Below, piece after piece: positions 1 to 8,850 of a stretch of 64,000 nt of DNA. Position numbers and translations under genes: made by a program. Under the pieces are notes generated by a model. It saw nothing but the letters and a program-made list of their open reading frames with translations. It was not told the DNA's origin and did no database searches. Each line of letters starts with the position of its first letter. Within the stretch, counting starts at the first letter, position 1. The DNA is from JAEUOS01 sp965279115 (GTDB taxonomy: Bacteria; Pseudomonadota; Gammaproteobacteria; Burkholderiales; JAEUOS01): the NCBI GenBank assembly GCA_965279115.1, contig OZ257137.1, forward strand, positions 6,510,001 to 6,574,000. Reading direction: 5' to 3'.

Positions 1-608
1 CCGTCGGCGAACTTGATCTCGCGCTTGCCCCAGCCCGATTCGAGCGCGGCCTGGCCAAGTATGAATTGGGCCGGCACACCGGTGGCCTGCGCCGCCTGCT
101 GTGCGTCGGCCCAGCGGGTACGCACGAAATCGCGCGCCGCGGCGCCCGGCTCGCGCGCGCCCTCGGCGCCGCCTGCAGGGTTCGCTGCCGCAGTTGCGGA
201 GCGCAGCTTTTCGAGCGTGCTGACAGCCTCGCGCCGCATCGGCGGAACCAGGGCACCCGGGGTCAGGGAAGCCGGATCGACGGTCCTGCGATCGAGTTGC
301 CTGACGATCATGTCGGCCAGGCCGGTACCCTTTTCGGAAAGCTTTTGCGACAACTGCTGGTCGAACATTCCGGTGTACTGGCGCGTCGAGTCCGAATCGA
401 GCATGCCGTCCTTGGGAAGGGTGTCACGCATGCTTTTCATCAGCATGTTCATGAAGACCGCCTCGAACTGCTGCGCCGCCTGGCGCACCGCCTGCTTCTG
501 GCCGTCCGCGCTGGTGTCGCGCGACCTGCGCTTGAGCGACTCAAGGCCATTGGCGTCGAGGGCGAAGGTCCCCGAGGTGCTGTTGCTGGCAATAGTGGCA
601 GTTGTCAT
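1..608 (-). CDS. flgJ: FlgJ, rod-binding protein / peptidoglycan hydrolase (3' end outside window)
   Basis: FlgJ caps the growing rod in the periplasm and opens the peptidoglycan for it. About 202 codons are visible and the C-terminus lies beyond base 1. The N-terminal rod-binding domain (about residues 30-110) carries FEAVFMNMLMKSMRDT and the DSDSTRQYTGMFDQQL stretch typical of the family. A linker follows, and near the window edge the glucosaminidase domain begins with AQFILGQAALESGWGKREI, whose Glu matches the catalytic acid of the family. The ATG at 608 is the first methionine in frame, 12 bases after the flgI stop, so it is last of a flgBCDEFGHIJ operon. This is the two-domain form; some lineages have only the rod-binding half. 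Confidence 0.95.
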   Translation of the reverse strand, partial: MTTATIASNSTSGTFALDANGLESLKRRSRDTSADGQKQAVRQAAQQFEAVFMNMLMKSMRDTLPKDGMLDSDSTRQYTGMFDQQLSQKLSEKGTGLADMIVRQLDRRTVDPASLTPGALVPPMRREAVSTLEKLRSATAAANPAGGAEGAREPGAAARDFVRTRWADAQQAAQATGVPAQFILGQAALESGWGKREIKFAD

Positions 609-620
609 GACGTGTCTGGC

Positions 621-1745
621 CTAGATGACTTCGAGCTCGGCGCGCAGCGCGCCCGAGGCCTTCATCGCCTGCAGGATGGCCAGCAGGTCCTGCGGAGTGG
701 CGCCGAGCGCATTGAGCGCCTTGACCACGTCCGCGAGTTTGGCCCCGGCTTCGAGCATGACGATCTTTCCACCGTCCTGCTTGATCTGGATGTCGGCCTT
801 CTCGGTGACCACGGTCTGCCCGCCTGTGGACAGTGGTGATGGCTGGCTCACCACCGGCGTCGAATTGACCGTGACCGACAGGTTGCCATGCGCCACTGCC
901 ACCGGGTCGAGCGTCACCGACTGGTTCAGTACCACCGAGCCGGTGCGGGCGTTGACGATCACCTTGGCCGGGCCGGCAACGACATCGACATTCAGGTTCT
1001 CGAGTTGCGCCATGAAGGCCACCCGGTCGTTGGGTGACTGGGGCGCGCGCACCTGGATCACCCGGCCATCCAGGGCCTGGGCGGCGGTCGCGCCCATGCG
1101 GCGGTTGATCGCGTCGGCGACCCGTCCGGCAGTGCCGAAATCGGCGCTGTGCAATTCGAGACGCAGGACGTCGCCGAGCAGGAACGGGCTTGCCACAGCC
1201 CGCTCCACGGTCGCCCCGCCGGGTATCCGGCCGGCGCTCAGGTGGTTGATGGTGGTCGAAGACCCGCCGGCGGACGCACCCGCGCCGGCCACCACCATGT
1301 TGCCCTGCGCCATGGCATAAATCTGTCCGTCGGCGCCCTTCAGGGGCGTCATCAGGAGCGTGCCGCCGCGCAGCGACTTGGCATTGCCCATCGACGACAC
1401 GGTCACGTCAAGCAGTTGGCCCGGCTGCGCGAAGGCCTGCATCTGCGAGGTGACCATGACGGCCGCCACGTTGCGCAACTGCAGGTTGGTGCCGGGAGGC
1501 AGGTTGACACCCATTTGGGCCAGCATGGCGGCAATGGACTGCACCGTGAAAGGGGTCTGGGTGGTCTGGTCACCAGTGCCGTCCAGGCCGACCACGATGC
1601 CGTAGCCGATCAGCTGGTTGGGGCGCACGCCCTGCAGCGTCGCGATGTCCTTGATCCGCTCGGCCCGTGCCTGGGGTATGGAAGTCATCGCCACGCCGAA
1701 CAGCAGCACGGAGAAAGCCATCAGTCTTGCGAGTTTGTCATGCAT
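621..1745 (-). CDS. flgI: FlgI, flagellar P-ring protein
   Basis: FlgI subunits form the P ring, the bushing around the rod in the peptidoglycan layer. The 374-residue product has a Sec signal peptide (residues 1-28, ending ARA before ERIKDIATLQG), as expected for a periplasmic protein. Family blocks follow: QLIGYGIVVGLDGTGDQT, TPFTVQSIAAMLAQMGV and, at the C-terminus, LNALGATPQDLLAILQAMK. I chose the ATG at 1745 because it puts the signal peptide at the N-terminus; an in-frame start 69 bases upstream adds non-conserved residues and lies inside the flgH end. Length and content are standard. Its assembly needs FlgA, encoded at 7208. Confidence 0.97.
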   Translation of the reverse strand: MHDKLARLMAFSVLLFGVAMTSIPQARAERIKDIATLQGVRPNQLIGYGIVVGLDGTGDQTTQTPFTVQSIAAMLAQMGVNLPPGTNLQLRNVAAVMVTSQMQAFAQPGQLLDVTVSSMGNAKSLRGGTLLMTPLKGADGQIYAMAQGNMVVAGAGASAGGSSTTINHLSAGRIPGGATVERAVASPFLLGDVLRLELHSADFGTAGRVADAINRRMGATAAQALDGRVIQVRAPQSPNDRVAFMAQLENLNVDVVAGPAKVIVNARTGSVVLNQSVTLDPVAVAHGNLSVTVNSTPVVSQPSPLSTGGQTVVTEKADIQIKQDGGKIVMLEAGAKLADVVKALNALGATPQDLLAILQAMKASGALRAELEVI

Positions 1746-1774
1746 GATTTTCGATTTCAGGCCGAGGTTGTCGC

Positions 1775-2524
1775 TCAAAACGGCAGGAAGGTGAGGAAGA
1801 AGCGCGCCAGCCAACCCATCACCTGCGCTTCGTCCACCTGCCCCTGGCCGCGCAACTCGATGCGCGCATCGGCCACCTGCGTGGAGCTCACGGTGTTGCC
1901 GTTGACCAGGTTGAACGGATTCACGATTCCGGAAAAGCGCACGGTCTCAACCTGGCGGTTGTTGCCGATCTGTTTCTCTCCGGACACCACCAGGTTGCCA
2001 TTGGGCAGCACGTCGACCACCGTGACGGTGATGGTGCCGGTGAAGGCGTTGGTGCTGTTTGTCGATCCCTTGCCGTCAAAGGTATTGGAAGACGTGCCGT
2101 TGGCCGATATGGTGTTGGCCCCCAGGCTGCCGCCGATCGGCAGCTTGACCGAGGGCGAGTCGGCAGCGACGGTACCGGTTTTGCTGGTGGAGGACTTCTT
2201 TTCCTGGGTGGCGCTGAAATTCTCATTGATGTTGATGGTGAGGATGTCGCCGACGAAACGGGCGCGGTTGTCCTCGAACAGCGGCCGGAACGCGGCCTGC
2301 TGGAAGATCGCGCCATTGACCTGCGTGGTGCGCGGCGGCGGGGCCGCGCGCGCGGTGGTCGGTTCGCGCACCTCGACCTTCGGGAAGGGCGCGCATCCGG
2401 AGACCAGTGCGAAAGCCAGCACGATCGCGAGCGGGAGCAGCGCATCGCGGCACCATGGCAGGGCAGCGGCGACGCGTTCGCGCGCGGCGCGGATGGCGGC
2501 GGAACGGCGGAAATTGATGATCAT
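1775..2524 (-). CDS. flgH: FlgH, flagellar L-ring lipoprotein
   Basis: FlgH forms the outer-membrane L ring. The protein is 249 residues from the ATG at 2524, with a lipobox ending VSGC (Cys44) after a hydrophobic stretch, so it should be lipidated. Typical segments are FRPLFEDNRARFVGDILTI, GSLGANTI and the C-terminal SSTQVADARIELRGQGQVDEA. The 43-residue leader before the cysteine is longer than usual, with an Arg-rich n-region; no later in-frame start precedes the lipobox, so I keep this one. It sits between flgG and flgI, about 30 bases from each. Confidence 0.96.
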   Translation of the reverse strand: MIINFRRSAAIRAARERVAAALPWCRDALLPLAIVLAFALVSGCAPFPKVEVREPTTARAAPPPRTTQVNGAIFQQAAFRPLFEDNRARFVGDILTININENFSATQEKKSSTSKTGTVAADSPSVKLPIGGSLGANTISANGTSSNTFDGKGSTNSTNAFTGTITVTVVDVLPNGNLVVSGEKQIGNNRQVETVRFSGIVNPFNLVNGNTVSSTQVADARIELRGQGQVDEAQVMGWLARFFLTFLPF

Positions 2525-2558
2525 GGCGGTGCTTTCGTTCAATGCGTAGGCGAGGGGT

Positions 2559-3341
2559 TCAAAGTTGCGACAGCTTCTGCAACATCTGGTCGGAAGTCTG
2601 GATGGCCTTGGAGTTGATTTCATAGGCGCGCTGGGTCTGGATCATCGACACCAGTTCCTCGACCACATTGACGTTGGAAGTCTCGACATAGCCCTGGTTG
2701 AGCACGCCCAGGCCATTGGCGCCTGGCGCCCCGGTCTGCGGGGTACCGGAAGCCGCGGTCTCGGTGTAGAGGTTTTGCCCGTGCGGCTGCAGGCCGCCCG
2801 GATTGACGAAGTTGGCCAACTGGATCGTGCCCAGGGTTTGCGGCGCGGTCTGCCCCGGAATGGTGGCCTGGACGGTGCCGTCCTGCCCGACCGTGACGGA
2901 AATCGCGTTGGCGGGGATCGTGATCGAGGGCTGCAGCGGCTGGCCGTTGGAAGTCACCATGATGCCGTTGGCGTCGCGGTGGAAGCTGCCGTCACGGGTG
3001 TAGCCAACGGTGCCATCGGGCATTTGCACCTGGAAGAAGCCTTGCCCGTTGACGGCGATGTCGAGGTTGTTGCCGGTCTGCTGCAGGTTGCCCTGGGTGA
3101 ACATGCGCGCGGTGGCGACCGGACGCACGCCGGTTCCGACCATGAAGCCGGTGGGTACCTGGGTGGTTTGCGACGACTGCGCCCCGGGCTGGCGCATGTT
3201 CTGGTACAGCAGGTCCTCGAACACCGCGCGCGAGCGCTTGTAGCCGTTGGTGCTGACATTGGCCAGGTTGTTGGATATCACGTCGAGCTGGGTTTGCTGC
3301 GCGTCCAGCCCGGTCTTGGCGATCCAGAGAGAGCGAATCAT
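2559..3341 (-). CDS. flgG: FlgG, distal rod protein
   Basis: FlgG builds the distal rod, the drive shaft through the P and L rings. At 260 residues it has the usual length. The N-terminal rod signature is present ([20 protein letters not shown] then [20 protein letters not shown]), and the C-terminal helix [20 protein letters not shown] is the family hallmark. The ATG at 3341 gives the canonical MIRSLW start and has a purine-rich GGAAGC site upstream. An 84-base gap separates it from flgF. Confidence 0.97.
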   Translation of the reverse strand: MIRSLWIAKTGLDAQQTQLDVISNNLANVSTNGYKRSRAVFEDLLYQNMRQPGAQSSQTTQVPTGFMVGTGVRPVATARMFTQGNLQQTGNNLDIAVNGQGFFQVQMPDGTVGYTRDGSFHRDANGIMVTSNGQPLQPSITIPANAISVTVGQDGTVQATIPGQTAPQTLGTIQLANFVNPGGLQPHGQNLYTETAASGTPQTGAPGANGLGVLNQGYVETSNVNVVEELVSMIQTQRAYEINSKAIQTSDQMLQKLSQL

Positions 3342-3425
3342 GGTGGTCTGCTTCCGTTTGCAAGGGGATATTCGGAATCGCACCGGCGCATGCAGCCCGG
3401 TCGATTGCGGATACTTCCTCGAGGC

Positions 3426-4166
3426 TTATGCGTTGGCGCCGAGCAGTTGCGCCCCCTTGCGTGCGGCGGCGTCGGCCGACTGCATCAGCTTCATCTGCAT
3501 CTCGAACTGTCTGGCCAGGGTGATCATCCCCACCATGGTTTCGACGGCGTTCACGTTGCTGCTTTCGATCGAACCGGAGTTGACCCGCACGCGGACGTCC
3601 GCCGCCGGTTCACTGCCATCCTTCATGCGGAACAGGCCGTCGGTCCCGCGCGCCAGGTCGGTGGTGGGCGGATTGACCAGCTTCAGCCGCGCGACCGGCG
3701 TGACCGACTTTCCGCCGCCCGCCGGAGCTGCCGATATAGAACCGTCAGCGGCGATCGACAGCACCGTGCCAGGCTGCACGCTGATCGGGCCGCCATCGCC
3801 CAGCACGGCCTGGCCGGCATGGGTGACCAATTGGCCCTGGTCATTGACGGTGAACCCGCCGTTGCGCGTGTACCCCTCGCGACCGTCCGTGCCCTGTACG
3901 GCAAAGAAGCCCTGGCCCTGGACCGCGACGTCGAGCGTGCGCCCGGTGGTGGTGGTGACGCCGGGCGAAAAATCCGCCCCCGGCGTCGACTCGGCCACCA
4001 GGGCGCGGGTCTGCAGACCTTCCCCATTCACCGGCGCCACGCGGAAAGCCACGGTTTCTGCACGGAACCCCGGTGTATTGACATTGGCCAGGTTGTTGGC
4101 CAGCACTTCCTGTCGCTGCATCGTGGCGCGCACGCCGCTGGCGGCGACGTAGATCATGCGGTCCAT
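3426..4166 (-). CDS. flgF: FlgF, proximal rod protein
   Basis: FlgF is a low-copy proximal rod subunit that joins FlgB and FlgC to the FlgG distal rod. The 246-residue protein begins MDRMIYVAASGVRATMQRQE, then NNLANVNTPGFRAE, the rod/hook N-terminal motif. The C-terminus has GSIESSNVNAVETMVGMITL and a helix EFQ-type tail (ARQFEMQMKLMQSAD). It lies between flgE and flgG, as in other flg operons. A second in-frame ATG three codons in is possible, but the MDRMIYVA start matches the family. Confidence 0.96.
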   Translation of the reverse strand: MDRMIYVAASGVRATMQRQEVLANNLANVNTPGFRAETVAFRVAPVNGEGLQTRALVAESTPGADFSPGVTTTTGRTLDVAVQGQGFFAVQGTDGREGYTRNGGFTVNDQGQLVTHAGQAVLGDGGPISVQPGTVLSIAADGSISAAPAGGGKSVTPVARLKLVNPPTTDLARGTDGLFRMKDGSEPAADVRVRVNSGSIESSNVNAVETMVGMITLARQFEMQMKLMQSADAAARKGAQLLGANA

Positions 4167-4197
4167 GGTCGGTCTCCGGGATTCCTGTTTTCAGCCA

Positions 4198-5412
4198 TCA
4201 ACGCAGGTTGACCAGCGTCTGCAGCACCGAGTCCTGGGTCTTGATGGTCTGAGCGTTGGCCTGGTAGACACGCTGCGCGGTGATCAGGTCGACCAGTTCG
4301 GCGGTCATGTCGATGTTGGAGGCCTCGAGCGCGCCGGACTGCAGCTTGCCGAGGTTGCCGCTGCCGGGCGCCGCGGTCGCGGGCTGGCCGGAGGCTGCGG
4401 TCTCGGCCCACTGGTTGCCACCGAGAGTCTGCAAGCCGCCCGGATTGACGAACGTGGATAGCGCGACCTGACCGATGTCGCGTGTCTGCCCGTTCGAATA
4501 GCTGGCGGTGATGAGGCCGTCTCCACCTATGGCGAAGCCGCTGAACGCGCCGGTGGCGTAGCCGTCCTGCACTGGCGACAGCGTGCTGAAAGTGTCGTCG
4601 TACTTCGTGCTGCCAGCCAGATCAAGGCTCATCGCGATGTTGGAGGCTCCATTGGTAACCGGCATGTTGAGATTGATGGTCGGTGCCGTCGCCATCACAC
4701 CGTTGGAATCGAACACCATGGATCCCAGTGGGGTGGCACTTACCGAGTTTCCGTCGAGTGCAGCGTAGACGGCATAGGTGCTGGGCGTCGCGGTTTGCCT
4801 GAAAAAGACCGAAAGCGTGTGCTGCGCACCGAGCGAGTCATACACGGCTACAGGTGTTGAATCCGTATAGGTGGCAGGAATGGCCGGATCGAATGCTGCT
4901 GTCGGCGCTGCCATGCCAGTGCGCAACGACACGTTCAGCGCCGCGGTGGTGGTCGGACTTGGAGCCAATGGCGCGTTGGTGATCCTCAGGTTCGCCGGCG
5001 CGGACGTCGTGATGCCGGAACCCCCTGGGGAGGCCGGAAATCCGGTAAGGTTGTGACCGGAAGAGTTGACCAGGTAACCGTCCTTGTCGCGCGTGAACTG
5101 TCCGTTGCGGGTGTAGGTGACGGACCCGCCGTTTGACATGCGAAAGAAGCCGTCGCCGGTGATGGCAAGGTCGTAGGGGTTGCTGGTCACCTCGATGTTG
5201 CCCTGGGTGAAGGACTGCGCGACCCTGCCCACCGCGGTGCCGATACCGACCGAGTTGGAACCGCCGCCGACCGAGCTGTTGGCGAACACGTCGGAAAACT
5301 CCGCGCCGGATCCCTTGAAGCCCATGGTCGAGGAATTGGCGATGTTGTTGCCGATGACGTCGAGGTTCTTGGCGGCTGCGTTGAGGCCCGAGAGTCCTTG
5401 CTGAAAGCTCAT
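4198..5412 (-). CDS. flgE: FlgE, flagellar hook protein
   Basis: FlgE polymerises into the hook, the universal joint between rod and filament. The 404-residue product starts MSFQQGLSGLNAAAKNLDVI with NNIANSSTMGFKGSGAEF, the conserved D0 helix and loop. The centre is a Ser/Thr/Ala-rich variable region (about 100-300) that forms the surface domains. The C-terminus has GALEASNIDMTAELVDLITA and QRVYQANAQTIKTQDSVLQT. The ATG at 5412 is followed upstream by flgD, the hook cap, in the usual order. Confidence 0.97.
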   Translation of the reverse strand: MSFQQGLSGLNAAAKNLDVIGNNIANSSTMGFKGSGAEFSDVFANSSVGGGSNSVGIGTAVGRVAQSFTQGNIEVTSNPYDLAITGDGFFRMSNGGSVTYTRNGQFTRDKDGYLVNSSGHNLTGFPASPGGSGITTSAPANLRITNAPLAPSPTTTAALNVSLRTGMAAPTAAFDPAIPATYTDSTPVAVYDSLGAQHTLSVFFRQTATPSTYAVYAALDGNSVSATPLGSMVFDSNGVMATAPTINLNMPVTNGASNIAMSLDLAGSTKYDDTFSTLSPVQDGYATGAFSGFAIGGDGLITASYSNGQTRDIGQVALSTFVNPGGLQTLGGNQWAETAASGQPATAAPGSGNLGKLQSGALEASNIDMTAELVDLITAQRVYQANAQTIKTQDSVLQTLVNLR

Positions 5413-5440
5413 TGTGTTGCTCCTGTCTGGTGGTTTTTTG

Positions 5441-6142
5441 TTACATCACACGCTTGATGGTCGCCGCATCGATCGCGCCGCGACTGGTATTGACGGTATA
5501 GCCGCCGTTGGCGCGATTGACGCCATCGACGGTGCTGATGGACATCGGGGCGGCCTTGACCTCTGCCTTTCCGTTCACAGCCTTGACTTCGAAGGTGTAG
5601 TTGCCCGGTTTTGCGGCCGCCTTGCTGGCCGTCTCACCGTTCCAGGAAAATATGTGCATTCCCTCAGGCCAGGTCTTTGCCCCGTCCGGAGGAGGCAAAT
5701 CCTGCGAGTCGACGACCTGCCCGGCTTCCGACAGGATGGTCACGGTCACCTTGGTGGCGCCGGCCGGCAGCTCGAATGCGGCCGGGGCGCTGCCGCCCTC
5801 GAGGGTGATCGCGTTGCCGGGCGTGATGATCTGGTGACCCACCATGGTGGTGGCCTGCATGGTCTCCAGCTCGGAGTTGCTCGCCCTGGTCGCTTCCTGC
5901 ATGGCCTTGATGGTGGTGTTGAGCTGCTCGATGCCGTTGACCGTGGAGATTTGCGCCATCTGGCTGGTGACCTGGGCGTTGTCCAGCGGATTCAAGGGAT
6001 CCTGGTTCTTCATCTGCGCCATCAGGAGCTTGAGGAAACGGTCTTCGGTGACCGAATCGCCGATGCCGGTGGTGGCCTTGGAACCTGCTGCGGCAATCGT
6101 GCCGCTTGCGGTGGTCTGGGAGGTACTGCTTACTGTTGCCAT
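5441..6142 (-). CDS. flgD: FlgD, hook cap / scaffolding protein
   Basis: FlgD caps the growing hook and is shed when the hook is finished. The 233-residue protein has the FlgD N-terminal export region with DRFLKLLMAQMKNQDPLNPL and TSQMAQISTVNGIEQLN, followed by a Tudor/FnIII-like C-terminal domain (about 105-200) with the FlgD motif GMHIFSWNGE. The start MATVSSTSQTT is low complexity, as usual for exported rod/hook proteins. Spacing to flgC (20 bases) and flgE (28 bases) fits a single transcript. Confidence 0.96.
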   Translation of the reverse strand: MATVSSTSQTTASGTIAAAGSKATTGIGDSVTEDRFLKLLMAQMKNQDPLNPLDNAQVTSQMAQISTVNGIEQLNTTIKAMQEATRASNSELETMQATTMVGHQIITPGNAITLEGGSAPAAFELPAGATKVTVTILSEAGQVVDSQDLPPPDGAKTWPEGMHIFSWNGETASKAAAKPGNYTFEVKAVNGKAEVKAAPMSISTVDGVNRANGGYTVNTSRGAIDAATIKRVM

Positions 6143-6162
6143 GAAAAGGCTCCGGTGGAAAA

Positions 6163-6585
6163 TCAGTTGCCGAGTTGCAGCGTCTTGGTCAGGAGCGAAC
6201 GCGCGGTGTTCATGACCTCGATGTTGTTTTCATACGAGCGCGCCGCCGAGATCATGTTGACCATCTCCTCGGCGACGTTGACGTTGGGCAGGGACACATA
6301 CCCGTCCGTGTCGGCCAATGGATGCTTGGGGTCATGCAGGCGGCGCGGCGGGGCGTTGTCGACCGTGACCTGGCTGACGCGCACGCCCTGGGCGCCGGCG
6401 CCGCTCGCCGTGCCGGCGCCGTCCATCCGCGCGGACTCAAAAACCACATGCCGCGCCTTGTAGACCTGGCCGTCCGGACCGGCAGCCGAATCGGCGTTCG
6501 CCAGATTGGAAGCTACCGCGTTCAGGCGCTGTCCCTGGGCGGTGGCGCCGCTGCCGGCGATCCGGAATGCTGAAAAGAGTGACAT
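6163..6585 (-). CDS. flgC: FlgC, proximal rod protein
   Basis: FlgC is one of the proximal rod subunits. The 140-residue protein has the N-terminal motif FRIAGSGATAQGQRLNAVAS with NLANADSAAGPDGQVYKA. The C-terminal YVSLPNVNVAEEMVNMISAA and RSYENNIEVMNTARSLL are near-invariant in the family. It begins 8 bases after flgB and is followed by flgD. Confidence 0.97.
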   Translation of the reverse strand: MSLFSAFRIAGSGATAQGQRLNAVASNLANADSAAGPDGQVYKARHVVFESARMDGAGTASGAGAQGVRVSQVTVDNAPPRRLHDPKHPLADTDGYVSLPNVNVAEEMVNMISAARSYENNIEVMNTARSLLTKTLQLGN

Positions 6586-6593
6586 GGCGAGTC

Positions 6594-6986
6594 CTAGCCC
6601 GAAATCGCGCTCATGATCGACTTGATCTGGCCGTTAAGCATTCGGAGCGTGGCTTCATAGCGGATGGCGTTGTCGGCGAACTGGGCGCGTTCAGCATCCA
6701 TTTCGACACTGTTGCCGTCGATCGAGGGTTGCGAACCGGTGCGGTACTGCAGCGTCGGACTTGCGGCGCGCGGACCGATCGGGATGTGTCTCGGATCGGC
6801 AGCGCCGGCGGCAGTCGCAGGCGGGGAAATGGCGTTGCCAAGGGCGCGGGCGAAGTCGAAGTCCTGAGCCTTGTAGCCTGGCGTGTCGGCGTTGGCGATA
6901 TTGGCCGAGAGCACCTGTTGGCGCTCTGAACGCAGGCGCAAGGCGGCGCTGTGGAAACCGAGATGTTCGTTGAGCTTGCCGATCAT
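6594..6986 (-). CDS. flgB: FlgB, proximal rod protein
   Basis: FlgB is the rod subunit closest to the MS ring and first gene of this minus-strand operon. It has 130 residues with LGFHSAALRLRSERQQVLSA and NIANADTPGYKAQDFDF at the N-terminus, and EMDAERAQFADNAIRYEATL with a C-terminal helix LNGQIKSIMSAI. The 221 bases to flgA (7208, opposite strand) must hold the two divergent promoters; I find no clear FliA-type site there, consistent with class 2 control by FlhDC, though I cannot locate an FlhDC box with confidence. Confidence 0.97.
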   Translation of the reverse strand: MIGKLNEHLGFHSAALRLRSERQQVLSANIANADTPGYKAQDFDFARALGNAISPPATAAGAADPRHIPIGPRAASPTLQYRTGSQPSIDGNSVEMDAERAQFADNAIRYEATLRMLNGQIKSIMSAISG

Positions 6987-7207
6987 TTTGTGTGCTCCTT
7001 GGCAAGTTTTTCAGGGGTGGACAGTCGGAAAGGCATCCGGAATGCGGGTATGGCCGGGGCGTATCAATGGCGGCTATTGCACCAAAATCTTGAGTGTGGT
7101 CGTGGGCCAAACAGGCCGGGATTTGCCACGTTGTTCGGCATAAGCAGCGTATCGGGAACGGCTAAGATCGAAGCCACTATTCGTACGCCCATGCCCCGAT
7201 CGCCCCC

Positions 7208-7927
7208 ATGACCATCGCCCTCAAAGCCCTGTTTGAACGCCTGCCTGTCCTGACCCTTGCCGGGGCCTTCGCCGCCGCCTTGCTCGTCAGTGGCGGCACC
7301 GCCACCGCACAGGCCCAGAACGGCGCCGATCCGGTCAGGCTCTACCTCGAAAAAGCCACCGCCGGACTCCCGGGTCGTGTCGAAGTCAAGATCGGCCGGC
7401 TCGACGAACGCCTCCAGCTCGCGCCCTGCGCACAGGTGGAACCTTATGTTCCGGGCAACGCCAGGCTGTGGGGCAAGACCCAGATTGGCCTGCGTTGCAT
7501 CGCCGGCGCTTCGTGGAACGTCTTTCTGCCGGTCGAGGTGAAGGTTTTCGGCCACGCCCTGGTGGCCGCGCGCCCGATCGCCTACGGACAGGCGGTCAGC
7601 CAGGAAGACCTGCAACTGGAAGAAGTCGAACTCTCGCGGGAGCCGGGCGTGGCCTTGACGGACCCGCAATCGCTTGATGGCAAGACTTCCACCCGGACCA
7701 TTGCCCAGGGCCAGGTCCTGCGCAGCGAACATTTTCGCGCCCCGCCCGCGGTGGGCGCCGGCGACACCGTGCGCCTGGTCTTTACCGGCAACGGGTTTTC
7801 AGTAAGCGCCAGCGGACGCTCTCTGGGCGCCGCCGCCGACGGCATGCCGGTAAGGGTGCAAACCGAGTCCGGGCGTGTGGTTCAGGGCACTGCCCGCGCC
7901 GGCCGGGTGGTGGAAATGCGCCTCTAA
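7208..7927 (+). CDS. flgA: FlgA, P-ring assembly chaperone
   Basis: FlgA is a periplasmic chaperone for P-ring (FlgI) assembly. The 239-residue protein begins with a signal peptide (hydrophobic TLAGAFAAALLVSG, then ATAQAQ at about residue 36). The FlgA region holds RLDERLQLAPCAQVEPYVPG, followed by the SAF domain (ARPIAYGQAVSQEDLQLEEV, then TIAQGQVLRSEHF) and the C-terminal module ending GTARAGRVVEMRL. It is transcribed away from flgB and precedes flgM. Confidence 0.96.
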   Translation: MTIALKALFERLPVLTLAGAFAAALLVSGGTATAQAQNGADPVRLYLEKATAGLPGRVEVKIGRLDERLQLAPCAQVEPYVPGNARLWGKTQIGLRCIAGASWNVFLPVEVKVFGHALVAARPIAYGQAVSQEDLQLEEVELSREPGVALTDPQSLDGKTSTRTIAQGQVLRSEHFRAPPAVGAGDTVRLVFTGNGFSVSASGRSLGAAADGMPVRVQTESGRVVQGTARAGRVVEMRL

Positions 7928-7974
7928 GCGCGAATAGAAGTAACAAACCCCGGGTGATCCATGCGCCGCCGACC

Positions 7975-8001
7975 TAAAGTTTTCGCTGCAAGCGTCGTAA
8001 A
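7975..8001 (+). promoter_or_regulatory. FliA (sigma-28) promoter for flgM
   Basis: TAAAGTTT at 7975-7982 matches the sigma-28 -35 consensus exactly; after 11 bases, GTCGTAAA at 7994-8001 matches the -10 consensus GCCGATAA at 5 of 8 positions. It lies about 110 bases before the flgM start, the expected place for a class 3 promoter that lets FliA drive its own antagonist. Confidence 0.75.
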
Positions 8002-8109
8002 ACCGGCATGTGCCGCACCACGACATTCATTTCCGGGCTTGCCACGCATTGTTTGCGCGAAAATGCCGGAGAATCCGGTGCAGCAAGACACTCCTAGGGA
8101 GAAATGCGC

Positions 8110-8400
8110 ATGAAAATCAATGGATCCACTGACCCGACACGCCTTGACGTCGGCACGGGCAAGCCCTCGACCAAGGCCGCCTCGGCCACCAGCACGGCAA
8201 CTGCCGGCACGGCCGCTTCGGTCCGTTTGTCCGAAGGGCTGACGTCCCTGTCGGCAAACGAAAGCAACGCGGAATTCGACGCCGGACGCGTCGCGCAGAT
8301 CAAGCAGTCGATTCGCGACGGCAGTTTCGAGGTGGATTCGGGCGTTGTCGCCGACAAGCTGATCGCCAACGTGAACGATCTTTTCGGCAATGTCCACTAA
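8110..8400 (+). CDS. flgM: FlgM, anti-sigma-28 factor
   Basis: FlgM binds and silences FliA until the hook is complete, then is exported through the flagellar channel. From the ATG at 8110 the product is 96 residues, usual for the family. The N-terminal half is disordered and Ala/Ser/Thr-rich. The C-terminal half carries the sigma-binding helices: NAEFDAGRVAQIKQSIRDG, then FEVDSGVVADKLIANV. Two ATGs are six bases apart (8104 and 8110); the AGGGAG site at 8096-8101 is only 2 bases from the first but 8 from the second, so I prefer 8110. Confidence 0.95.
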   Translation: MKINGSTDPTRLDVGTGKPSTKAASATSTATAGTAASVRLSEGLTSLSANESNAEFDAGRVAQIKQSIRDGSFEVDSGVVADKLIANVNDLFGNVH

Positions 8401-8427
8401 CCGGCGCAAGCCATCGAGTGCACCCAT

Positions 8428-8850
8428 ATGGCAATAGTCGCGACTCCCGCAAGGCCGACTGAGGGATTGCACGCACTCGCCCGCGTCCTCGAGCTCCTGC
8501 GCGAAGAACACGCTGCGCTCGAAAGCCGCGACGCGAACGCGTTGGTCGCCCTGGCTTCGGCCAAGGAGCGTGCATTGCATGAATTGCGGCAGGCTTTCGG
8601 CGGCATTCCCGGTCAGGTCGCCCCGGCATTTGCGCGTAACCAGGCGCTGGTCGCGGCCGTGCGTGAAGCGCGCGAAGCCAATCTTGCCAATGGCATCCAC
8701 GTCGCGACCCAGATGGCCTACAACCAGTCGCGCCTGGCCGGACTGATGCAGGCTGCCGGCCGCGGCGCCGCGGAATCGGGCGGCCTGTACAGTGCCGACG
8801 GGTTTACCGGTGGCCGCATGCACGGCGGCGCCATGTTCGGACGCGCATAA
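8428..8850 (+). CDS. flgN: FlgN, chaperone for FlgK and FlgL
   Basis: FlgN is a cytosolic helical chaperone that escorts the hook-filament junction proteins to the export gate. The 140-residue protein is mostly helical, with LARVLELLREEHAALESRD and the FlgN-like ALVALASAKERALHELRQ segment. It follows flgM closely (27 bases), the standard flgM-flgN pair. flgK and flgL are not in this window. Its TAA stop overlaps the ATG of the next gene (TAATG), which suggests coupled translation. Confidence 0.9.
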   Translation: MAIVATPARPTEGLHALARVLELLREEHAALESRDANALVALASAKERALHELRQAFGGIPGQVAPAFARNQALVAAVREAREANLANGIHVATQMAYNQSRLAGLMQAAGRGAAESGGLYSADGFTGGRMHGGAMFGRA